64,000 nucleotides of DNA. It comes from Rhizophlyctis rosea. Its lineage: Eukaryota; Chytridiomycota; Chytridiomycetes; Rhizophlyctidales; Rhizophlyctidaceae. The stretch spans positions 1 through 64,000 of the forward strand of contig JADGJC010000007.1 of the NCBI GenBank assembly GCA_027596075.1. Reading direction: 5' to 3'. The first letter of the stretch is position 1; every line of letters starts with the position of its first letter. The notes below the pieces were generated by a model. The model ran no database searches. It saw only the letters and a program-made list of their open reading frames with translations, and had not been told where the DNA came from. The position numbers were made by a program, and so were the translations under genes. Below are positions 1 to 11,400 of this stretch, piece after piece.

Positions 1-60
1 CCCCCCCTTTCCCCGCGCACACACATGCCACGCACACCAAGGACGCACACATGCACACAC

Positions 61-1633
61 CTTCACCAATCAAATCCTGAACATCATCGGCATCGGCATG
101 GGCATGGGCATCTGTCTTTTCTTGCCTCGACTCTGCACATCCACATTCACATATTAGATGAGAGAAATTGAAGATGCTGCAAGAGCATGTCATAAATGAC
201 ATATTCCGCAAAGCACATACCTCTGGCAGGCGTCACTTTCTTCGGGGTAGTGAAGAAATCCTCGACATCGTCATTACCCAGGGAGTCCTTTTTGATGTTT
301 GATTTGACGGTTACCCGGCACGTTGTCTTTTTTTGCCTCGACTCTGCAACATCAATTCATATGTTAAAAAAAATCGATTGGGGCCCATATCGACAAGCAC
401 AAATTACCTCTAGCAGGCGTCACTTTCTTCGGGAGAGTGAAGAACTCCTCGATATCGTCATTGCCGAGGGAGTCCTTTTTGATGTTTGGTTTGACGGTTA
501 CGCCGGTTTTCCTTCAGGAGCGAAACGCGCACAATGCGAGTTAGTTTTCTGCTTCATTGGAGGTGACGTAGGAAAGTGCTGGCAATAGAGGCGTCATGGA
601 TGCCTTACCTGCCCTTGACACCAATGGCGGTCAAGTTCTCGTTTCCCCTGCGCGGTTCCTTCCCACGGCGTTTCACCTGTTTTGTGTTGTGATTGAAAAT
701 GAGTGAGTGGAAGTCATTCGTGAATGAGTCTTAATTGTGACGCATCGATGCACACAACACACAGGACTCGATTGATCTGTGCGGTTGAAAGGAATTCTAC
801 CTTTTGCTCCTCGCCGTTGGCTGTTGGTACATCCTTCAACAACACGAGTGCATCAAATCGGGTTCCATGAACAAACTTTTTCAGGTCCGGTCTCTTCTGA
901 TTTTGCAGATTTTCAGCACGCTTTAACTGATCCAGATCCGCCGCTGCAAACTGGGGTGTCAGCAATTGTCCTGAGACGATGAAAAAGCGGAGGGAGTACC
1001 TTTCGTGGACGTAGCGAGCACCGTCACATTGTACTTGTTCTCTTCCGCCAAGGTCTTCACAAGCTTTTGTGGGTTGCCCGTGATTTGAACGCAAGTCCCT
1101 CTTTCGAAGTATACGTCATGTAATACAGTAATTTTCTTTCGTCCGAAGTATTGTTTGACGTTGAGCGGTGCCGGTGTAATACCAAAGTAACTGGTAGCGA
1201 CCTGTCTGCGCCCATTGGAGGATATCAGCACATGCTCTGTTTGCACTGAGCTCGTGCGCAACAATCCCGCCGAGCCGCTCACCTTTCCAAACACTTTCTT
1301 TGCTACTGTCGGTCTCCAAGGCTCATGGCCGAGGTCATATCCTGCCATAGCGAACGAAATTCCGGTCGATTGTGGTTCAACTGCAGTATCTATGAATAAG
1401 CCAACCGAATCAAAGCGAACAGCGTGCCGGGTATACTATGACGTTGCCAGTCGGTGCAATATGTTTTGTGCACTTCAGTTGGAATGGCGAAATAAATATG
1501 TCGACTCGGAAGGCGGTGGAAGCGTGGAAGAGTTGAAGTGCATGAGTCTGAGTCCCAAATTCCAACCTGACGTTGACGTCGATGATTCTGAATTCACGAT
1601 GGAGGTTGCCTTGATGTCCGGAACCTTGGACAT
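61..1633 (-). CDS. CENP-C/Mif2-like centromere protein, N-terminal part (3' end off window)
   Basis: I reconstruct eight exons whose splice phases all agree: 1633-1567, 1380-1283, 1201-1000, 943-801, 676-609, 511-408, 343-221 and 132-61, all with GT-AG borders. Exons 5-6 encode IGVKGRKTGVTVKPNIKKDS followed by an acidic stretch ending DDIEEFF. This matches the conserved N-terminal block of fungal Mif2 (budding yeast has a GLKSRKTGIDVKQDI-type start). Mif2/CENP-C binds centromeric nucleosomes and recruits the Mis12 complex in the nucleus. The first four exons (about 135 residues) precede that block and match nothing I know; yeast Mif2 starts almost directly at the block. They could be a genuine extension or a neighbouring gene joined by mistake, though the phases fit. 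Exon 7 repeats exon 6. The cupin and CENP-C motif should lie off the window to the left. Confidence 0.72.
118..505 (-). repeat. 187-base tandem duplication of a CENP-C exon plus intron
   Basis: The stretches near 214-318 and 401-505 are close copies offset by 187 bases. They cover most of an exon and its donor site. A third, partial copy of the exon's start lies near 118-160, around the shared acceptor and the bases for ESRQ. The copies differ at scattered positions (for example DDIEEFFTLP versus DDVEDFFTTP), so the duplication is not recent. All copies keep the same phase (phase 1 to phase 1), so each adds an in-frame segment. Confidence 0.8.
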
Positions 1634-4160
1634 TGAGGCTTGAAATGGCTTGAAAAGGCTTGTTTACATACAAAGCCAATTAGTGCCATAGTGATAAATC
1701 TCAGTTGTGTGTCACAAGCCACGACACAGTCACCAACAGTCACGGCAGGGCTGGGTGGAATTGGAAGCGTTGAACTTCAACCAGTTTCAAGCCTGGCTGC
1801 TGCCTCCCTGCCCTAGACCTACCCTACCAGCCTACCTTCCTTCTTCAATTCACCCACCCTATTCACCCTGATCAGTTTGTGGCCACTGGAGTCTCGATCA
1901 CTTCGTCACGTCTTTGCTGGTGCGTGCCGCTATTCCAGGGTTTTGTTCAAGATGCGTTTGTTGAATTCATAACTCTGCAGGAACGACCGCCTCTGCCGCG
2001 ACTTTCCAAACTCAAGTAATATCAATGAAGAGCCGTCCTCGACGAGTGGCTGCAGCTTCGAGGTACCTTACATATCTTTCGCTCAACATACTCAGGCGGG
2101 CTGTAGTTGCTAACGATTGAGTCACGATAGGTTCCCATTTGTCTGAATTTACGTTGGATACCTGGATTCAAAGGAGTCAAAGGGAGAAGGGGTTGGAGAA
2201 AATGGGGAGGTGAGGTGAATGGAAGCGGATGGGAATCATCAACAAGCTTGCTGTTATGTACACGGGCACGCGACGCACCCACTTTAACAAGGTAAGGGGT
2301 ATGCGGCCTTTTCGCCTTTCCACGCGAAGCGGTGCTGACAGCCTTTTTTAACGCATTAGGTGTACAAGCTTGTTTGACAATAATTTCGCCTCAAGTCTGA
2401 TATGGCATTGCCAAGTTGCACCGAATTACCAAGGGATTCCTTATGCTTCGGGCAGAAGATCCCCCTTGTTCATACAATGGGCTGCTGACTGGAACACCAT
2501 GCCCTTGGTTACCTTTCAGACCCCCGTAATGGAAATTCCAGCCTTTTTGGTGGAATAGGTGTAGCAATCCTTTGCCATTGGGCTCAGTTTGAGGCGGAGT
2601 TGAACCATCTCGCGAAAATTCACCATGTTCAGTGAATGTCGTTGGCGTCATGTTTCACCCTTGATCTCTGTCAATACTGTAGGACGGATATCAAGCTTCA
2701 AGGCATACAAGCAAGCAATACCGCGCTGGTGAGTGAAAAGTTTGCGATCTGCTGGTTTCTGTCTTCTTTTCACTCATACGAATTGCGCGTGTTCAGCGGT
2801 CGGGAGATCCACCATCCTCTGCGCTGACAACTTTTGCGCTTCATTCCGGAAGACACTAAGGTAGCCCTTGAGACGTTGGATTGCGCAAGTGTAAAACCTC
2901 TCAACTAAACTCTCTTCGCTTCGGACAGATGACCAGACTCCGGGCGTGACCAGCGGGTCTCAATTTTGCACCGTTTGTGCTTCCTCCCGACAATCGACAG
3001 GTATTGTTTAGTATGTCAATGCTAGGAGTTTGATGAATTCGCACTCAGAGATTCTATCTATCAGACAGATACCCTGAACAACAAACCATCAGAACCTGCA
3101 GCTAGTACGAGCGGCTTGCAAACGTACGCCATCATTCAAGCCATCGTGCATATACTCTATCTCTTGTACTGAACACCTGTAACTACAGAATATACCGCCA
3201 ACGCCGTTCCGCCGAGGAGACAGCACCCAAGGATCTCATTCCGGTTCGGAAACCGGGATAGCAAAGCGTCTGGGCCGAGTCGGGATCATTCTCACTACAG
3301 CTATCTCGAAAGTACGTACCATGTCCTGTTTCGTAGACCACTCACGTCCTACGCGATGCTGACCTTCGCGCAAAATTGTTGCAGCCAGTGTAGAACAGTA
3401 AACCAAGGAGTAAAGATTGTAATCGTATCCTCTGGCCCATATCAATAGGCCCGTCCCCATAGTAAATGTATTTGCGCTAAGCCCGTTTATCATCGACGTC
3501 GAATGATATGGACTGACATGATGTTGTTGGGAACGTGCTCGTACAAAATCGACATGTCAAGCTCCACATATCAAGTCTTCTTATGCCGCGAATCATTGTC
3601 CTTTCTCCTTGGAAGTTGCCAAGGTATATCTTTGAACATATATGCTCATGCCCATAGTTAGTGTATCTAATATGTGTCTTGGAACAGGCACTTCCTCCTT
3701 TTGGAGCTTTTCGCAACTCGACACCATTGAGTCTTCTCTATTGCTAAACTCGTGCCTGAACACTCTTTCTTGAACATGATTTTTGAATGGGAGGCACCCC
3801 AGTTGGAACCGTGTACACCTCAACAATGTGACAGACTTTGTGTATTGATTGTATTTCGTGGTTGGTTGCATGTGCGGCCATACAATTCGTCTTGTCAAGT
3901 GATAAGAGTACTGCAGCAGTGGTAGGCAAAGTGGAATCCTGAGGTGTGGCTTGTGGATGTAAAGGGCCAGGACCGTGGCCCTGGGTGGAAAATAGCACTC
4001 GTCCTTTCCCGCACTCTCATCTTGTCTTTTTTTACCCATCCCATCGCAACACCGGGTACTCAAAACAGAGCACACACTCCTTCACTGGAAGTGCTCTAAC
4101 TACGTAAAGCTGTTGTGCTACGAACTACACTCATACCAGCACCAACTTGCGAAAACAACC
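1634..4160. other. Gene-free stretch, no supported feature
   Basis: About 2.5 kb with only short scattered open frames on both strands and no recognisable protein motif. I also see no frames joined by good splice sites and no exon-like C-to-G composition ramp. The left end is the CENP-C upstream region and the right end the promoter side of the first F-box gene. A minus-strand open frame of 160 codons at 3593-4075 looks like chance. Confidence 0.5.
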
Positions 4161-5907
4161 ATGGATGTTGACTCAGAACCGGCCGCAAAAAGCGAGTGGA
4201 TGGCGCGATCTACGGATTTCCAGCTACGCCTGAGCGGCCAACTCTTGCTAGATACTTCTGACAATAAACGTCGAGAAAAGTACGCTGCTGGGGCTTTGAG
4301 CGAGGTGGTGCGGAGGTTGCGGTTGCCGAAACCGACCCGGACAAGTGAGGCGCTCAGTGCGAACTTCTGGTTCCACCTGTCTTTGCCTGCGGTTGGTGCG
4401 CAAGAGCTTGCTGCACGGCACGGACGAGGCGGAGATATCATCAAACTAGTGGAGGAGGCGAAAATCAAGATTGCGGAGCTCCCAAGGTATGTTTCTCATT
4501 TGGATTTGAAGCGAACCTTTGAATGATGACCTTTCCATTCACCAGCACCCAATACGCATACTCCCCGTCTATCGGTCGCGCTTCCTCGACTTCACGGCCA
4601 CTCGCTACCAACAGCACTGTCCCGCATATCACGTTCCCGCAGGAAATCCTCAATCTGATTATGCGTTATTACTGCAAGCTTGAAACATCCATCGCAATCA
4701 TTCACTTGATGGGACTTCGCCTGCTCTCGCGTGCATGGAGCGAGGCTGTTACTGAAGTACAATGGCGTAGAAGTTTGGTGATTCGGAACTTTGATTCTGG
4801 CGCGAACTTCCTTGTGCATCAGATTTACCATGGGTATTTGTTGGGTGGGAGGGCGGGCAAGTGGTCTTTGCGAATCGATTTGTCGAACGGTTACATGTCG
4901 AAAAGCCGAGAAGAAGATTGGGCAGTTTTGCTGAACCTCATGGTTCACTTCGTGTCCTTCAAACGGCTTGAAATCGCCCATCTTCCCATTCTGACATCTG
5001 ACGTGGCCCGTTGGTGAATAGGCAACCATATCTTGCAAGCCTTCAGATTTGTGGTACTCAGCGTTTCGAAGACGACGTTCATCCCGATGTAGCTAGACAA
5101 TCTCGCAATGGTGATAGATTGGAGAGGTTGGGAGTGCGGGGTTACCTTCCGCCTCAATCATTGTTGCAGATGATGCCGGACTCGTTGCAACGCCTGAGCA
5201 TGCGTGGGGTCGGGCCCGTCCGATTCCCCCTTCATTGTGTCAATTTAGAAGTTTTGAGCATCAGCAACTGGGAAACATTTTGGTGGGACCAACTCGGGAG
5301 CAACGACATCCGGTTCCCAAAATTGGGAAGATTACATGTGTCCGTTTACGATCGTAGCAGCACCGAACCTTCACCCACTTTCTTGAAAGTGCTCTCCGCT
5401 GCACCGAATCTTTGGCGTCTCGAAATTTCCGGAGCAAACTGGAGCGACTTCTCCTTCCTTCGCCGTCTAACCCACCCGCTCAAGCAACTTGACTGCCATT
5501 TCGCAGACGACCCACCACACTGGAAAGACCTCGTCTCTTATCTCGAGAAACATGGTGCCGGCCTCCATGACCTTGACCTCACCTTCCCGCAATGCGTGCA
5601 CGTGGACGTGATCACAGCCGTGGTGGAACGATGTACATCTCTGGAGAGCATGGAGCTACAAATCGGGACCAGCACATTCTCGTGTGGGAGGGCGGAGTTG
5701 AAAGCTTACCTTAACCGCGAAAGCGACCTTCGAACGGGTGGGAAGGAGATAGAGGGGTCTAACGCGAAGTTGGTCTTAGGGGATGATGGTTGTTTGCGGG
5801 CGGAATCTGTAGGATCCAGCGCGCCAGTAGTTGAAGCTGTGAACACCACAGTTTGGGTCTGGGAGTTTGGGAATAAGGTGGAATATTACGATGATGATGA
5901 TGAATAA
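4161..5907 (+). CDS. F-box/leucine-rich-repeat-like protein, paralog A, with frame break
   Basis: Start ATG at 4161 lies in the context aacaaccATGG. Exon 1 (4161-4486) and exon 2 (from 4546) join in phase across a clear intron. The N-terminal region has a short predicted helix, followed by an F-box-like stretch with FPQEILNLIMRYY and LRLLSRAWSEAVTEVQWRR, then leucine-rich irregular repeats. F-box proteins normally recruit substrates to SCF ubiquitin ligases through Skp1. The frame stops at TGA after DVARW near 5013, but the neighbouring frame from 5011 continues for 298 codons with clear similarity to paralog B (6333-8119). One missing base near 5013 explains this. A 26-base intron would also restore the frame but is too short to be likely. 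It could be a recent pseudogene or a sequencing error. Confidence 0.65.
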
Positions 5908-6332
5908 CGTGGGAACTTGATGCAGCTGGGTTTCCGGTCGGTCAAAGGATGTCGGCGAAATGGTCGGCTTTGCGATAGTTTATCGTAGAGGTTGAAAATT
6001 TCTTCATGATTGTGGTACTGCCTTAGAAGAATACAACATGTTTTCCACGGCGGATAGGCGCAACACGGCGCATACAAAACTGGTACTTTTCCTTATCCTT
6101 CCTTACAGATTATAGAAAGGTTTCTGGTGGGATCGCTGCGATGTGGCTTACACATGCGTCCCTGGCTGCCAGTTGGGACCCTGCCTACCAGTAGGCCAAA
6201 AATAGCCGCCGACTCTTTCCCACGCTCTCCATCTGCCTTCCCCAAACTTTTCAGATCACATAGATCTCTTACCACAAAGAACCTCTTCATCCAAAGGTTC
6301 TCCACGTGCTTCCAAAATAACAAACAACTCCA
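5908..6332. other. Spacer between tandem F-box paralogs
   Basis: No coding signal. It must hold the 3' end of paralog A and the promoter of paralog B. It does not obviously resemble the region upstream of paralog A beyond short pyrimidine-rich stretches. Confidence 0.5.
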
Positions 6333-8119
6333 ATGGTTTACCACTCTGACTACGACGCAGACAGTGACGCAACGAATCATGAGCCGACACCGCGTTCTGA
6401 GGAGTTCATACAACGTCTCTGCAGCGAATTCTTGGTCGATACCAACACTACCAAGCTGCGAGAAAAGTACGCTGCTGAGGTGTTGAGCGAGGTGCTTCGG
6501 AAGTTGCACGAGCGGGAGACAAAAAAGGGGGATGTGTCGACCGATGTTGCTTCAGACGGTGGTGATGAAGGGTCGTCCCGTCAAGTTGAGACGGTGGAGG
6601 ACTTGATGGTGCACCGGGAAAGTTGGGGAGATCATAGGGATGTTGGAACGGACTAAGCATAAGATTGCGGAAGTTACAAGGTATGTTTATCTGCTTTCGT
6701 GGCGAGTTTTCTGGTGGCCGCGATAACGTCACTGACGTTTCTTCACTCAGCACCCCAAGCACCCCACAAGTGCATACCAATCCTGCCGACGACGCTCCTT
6801 CGACGCCTCGCCCTCTCAACATCATCAACAACTCCTCTCCCCAATTCACCTTCCCGCAGGAAATCCTCAATCTCATTTTGCGTCACTTCAGTCACCATGA
6901 TGGAACGTCGGTTTCGATGATCTACTTCCTACGACTTCGCACGCTCTCACGAGCGTGGAAAGATGCGGTTGCTGCAGTTCAATGGTGCAGAGTACTGAGG
7001 ATATTTTCCTACGACTCTGGCTTGAACTTTCTCTTGCATCAAATCTTCTACGGGTACCTGTTGGGGCTTGGGGCGGAGGGGAAGTGGTCACTGTCGGTCT
7101 CTGCTGTGGATGCTAAGGGCAGTAGGACGAAAGATTGGGTCATCATAGCGAACCTGCTAGCGCACTACCTGACCATCAAAAACTTCGAAGTCTCTTGGAT
7201 GCCCGTCAAAATGTCCGATGTCGGCCGTTGGTTACATTGTCAATCGCAGATGATAAGCCTTTGGCTTGGGTGCTGGGAGAGTGAAGGCGTCAATGACGAT
7301 GTTCAGCCGGATGCGGCTAAACAACTGCGTTGCCTTCCTGGTTTGGAAAGTTTCGGCTTTTGGGCAGGAGACGCGATGAATCAATCATTGCTAGACATGT
7401 TGCCCACCTCGCTGAAATGCTTGGATTTGCATATCGCAACCCCGCTCAAGTATCCCCATCAATTCGCGAACCTCGAAAAGCTTTGCATCGACAACAGTGA
7501 GATCATTCGCTGGGACGAGACTACCGCCATCTGTCTGCCCGCCTTGGAAAGACTTCTCATCACATGTTATCACGGAGATCCTCCCAGACCATCAAAGACA
7601 TTCAAAAAACTGCTCTCAATAACGCCGAACCTCTGGTCCCTACAAGTCGACGGCGGAGACTGGGGCGACTTCTCCTTCCTTCGTCACCTCGCTCACCCGC
7701 TCAAAGAACTTCGCTGCCTTAACTCAGGCAATCCACAGAATTGGGATGATCTCGTCTCTTTTCTTCAAAACCATGGCGACGGCATCCGACTGCTTGAACT
7801 CGATTTCCCGGAATGCGTGCTCACCAACGTGATCGAAAGCTTGTTCAGTTATACTCCGTTTCTGAGGACGTTGAAGCTTACCATTGATAACCGTGCATTC
7901 AAGTGCAAAATGACCGATTTGCAGGCCTACTTGTGGCGGGGAGAAGAGATTCGAGCGAGTGTGAAGGAACCAGGAGGGTCCCATGCAAATCTGGTGCGGG
8001 GTGATGATGGGTTCATGCGGGCAGAATACGTCAGATCGGAAGGGTTAGATTTGCTGGAAGAGGAGGCGGATGACGAGGTTTGGGAATGGGACGGGGGCAA
8101 GAGATCACACAGTTGGTGA
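6333..8119 (+). CDS. F-box/leucine-rich-repeat-like protein, paralog B
   Basis: Tandem paralog of the gene at 4161-5907, with shared blocks throughout: REKYAAEVLSEV, FPQEILNLILRHF, RTLSRAWKDAV, and a C-terminal DLVSFLQNHGDGI region like DLVSYLEKHGAGL in A. Exon 1 starts at ATG 6333 and ends at 6680. The intron has a CACTGAC branch-like site, and exon 2 runs 6751-8119 (about 456 codons). Exon 1 as read ends in the wrong phase: its open frame stops near 6655, while the frame that matches A (a segment ending HKIAEVTR) is shifted. A 43-base intron near 6580-6622 or a single-base indel would reconcile them. It is probably a substrate adaptor of an SCF ligase; the target is unknown. Confidence 0.72.
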
Positions 8120-8468
8120 TGGGTTGGCGGAAGTTCGGTGTGTATAGCATTAGGCATTAGTTACTGTAGTGCAGACGATATGTCCATTTGTTTCTACTGT
8201 TTAGCGAAAGAATCCGTCCGTATGGCTCAGTATCGCAATACAAGCATTGAAACCATGGAATACGTTGCTCCCTCGTTGTGGCTGAGAAGTTGGAACATGC
8301 TGCAGTCTACCATCATCCGCGCTGTGATATTGACAAAACATGATAATGCGTACTATGATTCACTTTACATCTATCTGCCATCTAAATTCTGCTATTCCTG
8401 ATCAGCATCCCTATCTACCCTTCCTAACATCCTACTGCTACCAATCCTATCTATATGAAAAATCTACT
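8120..8468. other. Convergent 3' region
   Basis: Lies between the tail ends of paralog B (plus) and the IQCH-like gene (minus). It is AT-richer than the flanks, with no coding signal and no repeat seen. Confidence 0.5.
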
Positions 8469-11400
8469 TCACGATTCCTCATGCATATCCTCTAAAAACT
8501 CGGCTATAACATCCGAAATTTGTGAAAGCCTCGGATCTGACAATGCCGACGACGACCGTCGCGACCTAATTCTTGGTGGCGGGACGGGAAGCGCCGGAAG
8601 CACCTTCCCCTCTTTATCCCAATTCTTCTCCCCATCACTATACATCATAAGCGACATCCGTCTCCGACCATGTTCAGGCAATACGGTCGGAATACTAATA
8701 CGCCGTACCGCTCGCGCTTTCGGGCTGTCGTCGTCGCCGAGGTCATTTTCAGGAGGGTTGGAAACAGTAGGAGGCTCCCCAGCCTTCCTCTCCGCCTCCT
8801 TCCTCTCAGCAGCCTCCAAAACCTTCCTATGCCTCTCCTCAACCAACCTCTTCGCCTCCTTCATCCTCTCCTCCATACCAATATCCGTCGACTCCCTAGC
8901 CTTCACATCCGCTAACCGCATCAATGCCTTCGAAATCTCGAAATCGGTCCGGTCGTCCATGACGGAGGGGCGTGGTTGTTCCGTAAAGGGTTTCGTTTCT
9001 TCTATTCCGAGCTTCTCGACGCGTTTTTCGGAGGCTTCGAGGTCGGTGTTGAGGGCTTTTTGGTGGTCTATGGCGGCTTTGACGCGGGTTGCTATGGACA
9101 TGGTGCGGTCGGTCAGGGGTGGTGGTGGGGTCTCGCCGGGTATTGCACTGGGACGGGAGGTGGCACCAATGGCGGACGCTTCCTCACCGCCTGTGGGAGT
9201 TTCTTTCTTGCCTTTACCGCGTTTGCCTTTTCTGATAGGTGGTCTCCCAGCGTCGATCTCCTCCTCCATTTTAGCGAGCATGGCTCGGGCACGCTTGTTT
9301 TTGCCTTCCATACCCCTGGCACGTTCAGCACTTGCACGACGAGAGTAAGGTGGGGATATGACGGGTCGGCGGAAGGTCGCGTCACTTTTTGCTGCTGTCC
9401 AGGAAGGGATGCCTTGCAGTATGATGGATTGAGTTTCAGGGGAGATTTGAAAAACGGGACCCTTGGGTTTGGGCTTTGGTGGGTCGGTGAAGAGGGTTGC
9501 TGGTGGAAGTCTGATGAAGCATTGGAGGAGAGCCTCGAGGTCATTTGAGAGAGATGGTGGTAAGGCTATTAGTGGGCGGGAAGGGAGGCGAGGGATGAGG
9601 CGGGAGGACGGACGGGATTGGGATGGTGTTTGAGCGGTCTGAAGACGAGAAGTTGGTGTGGATTGCGGTGAATCGCGCGGGACATAGCCCAGCTCTTGAA
9701 GACTCTTCTGCACCGACAGTGTCATAACAAGAGGATCAGGTATCTTTGGGGGCGTCGTTGGACGTCGTATTGTCAAGAACTCGCTGAGGAGTCGAGTGGC
9801 GATGGTCTAAGAAGTTCGGATATCAATACGATTAGTTACTTAGTTACGTTTAATGTACCTCAACTCACCATGAAATTCGTGACAGGAACGGCCCACTCCT
9901 CCGTTCTTGCAGTGCCTTTCGCATCAATTTGCCAGTTCAATTTCATCAACAGCTTCAATGCATCGTGTATTGCACTATCCGCTGTGCGTGCAACGGTGCT
10001 TTTCCATTATTGTTAGCCCACAAATCTTCATGCGAGGACTCAACTTAGTGGTCATGATTTATAAATCAAACTTACATAAATGGCACGCTCCCTCGTTTTG
10101 GCACATCTAACGTAGGGAAAATGACACCTAATCTTGACTTGCTCCAACCACTTCAGTTCAACATCGCCCAATGCTGATCATTCAACACGTCCGACAGCAT
10201 CATAACAGAGCAACTCACCCACTCATCAAACACCTCTCCTTTCCTGATCGCCGCTCCAACCAATACCCTCCTAGAATGCTCGGTGATCAATTGATGCTCA
10301 GCTCCAAACACATAACAAGCAACCCTCGCTTCGATGGGATCAATGTTCGGCAGCCGGCGGGTGTTGAAAGTTGATCTTGCTTTCGTCTGAAAAGGATGAG
10401 CGAAAAATGAATGATGGACTCACGCTCTCATTAGTCGTAATACAGCAACGGGTGCGACGGACTCTTACCATATCTACATATTTGGTTTTTTCGAAGTGTT
10501 TCATACCCGCGGGCAAGTCCGGACGAATGAACTTCATCATGAGATCTTTTGGATCAAATTTGCAGCCTGTGGAAAGGGTTACGGTGAGAGCGCGCTGGAT
10601 GCAGGGCGAGAGAGATGGATGCATGTGGGTTGGGAAGGCTAATGTGGTGTTCTACCGTTGATTTGAGAATCAATGAATAGACATTATCGGTATCGCAGTA
10701 CAAAGTTCGGATTAAAATAACGTCTCACCGTTTTGGAATTGCGGAAGACGTAAAACTTGATTGTAAAGAACCCGGCACACGAGTTGGCATGACAGGCCTT
10801 TGCAATTTTGTCGAGCATGGGAAGAAGTTCAGGTGGAGGTGGATATCGATGGGGAATCAGGAGGGCTGCAGTCGTCATTGTTCTTGTCAGTAACTGTGAT
10901 GGAGGGACATGTTAGCGGTTCGTCAATTCTGACAGAATCACAAGTCATCTTTTGCATATAGAGCTTACTGCCTCACAACTAGCAATCCACCTCCACCGCC
11001 CGCCGAACTCAACTTCAATCGCAACTTCAGCTCGACTGACATCCTTCATGTCCTTTACCGGAAATCCAATTATCGTCCCTCCCCCCATGTCGCACCACTT
11101 TGACACGAAGCCTTTCCAAGTCCGTGGAGCGGTTGGAGAGATGAGACGGATGGCGGAAGGGAGAGAAGATTGGGCAATGGGAATGTAGGTGGTGAAAGGT
11201 GTTTTGGGACGTGTTGGTGATGTTGGGGATGTTGGTAATGTGGGAGATGTGGGAGGTTCGTCTGCCGTGGCGTTTTTCGGTATCGGTATTGATGTCGGAT
11301 CTGGGTTTGGGAAATATTGAACATGCAATTTTACGATTTAGAAATCGAGCATAGGCCTAAAATCGCACAAAATATGAGGTATCAACAATCTCACCTAGAC

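Noticed and set aside
1215..1643. Plus-strand 142-codon gene
   Set aside because: It overlaps three phase-consistent minus-strand exons of the CENP-C gene; no motif of its own.
2596..2606. B-box of a tRNA on the minus strand
   Set aside because: The motif is perfect, but no T stem or acceptor stem surrounds it.
3593..4075. 160-codon minus-strand gene
   Set aside because: No motif, no exon-like composition ramp, and it lies upstream of a well-supported plus-strand gene.
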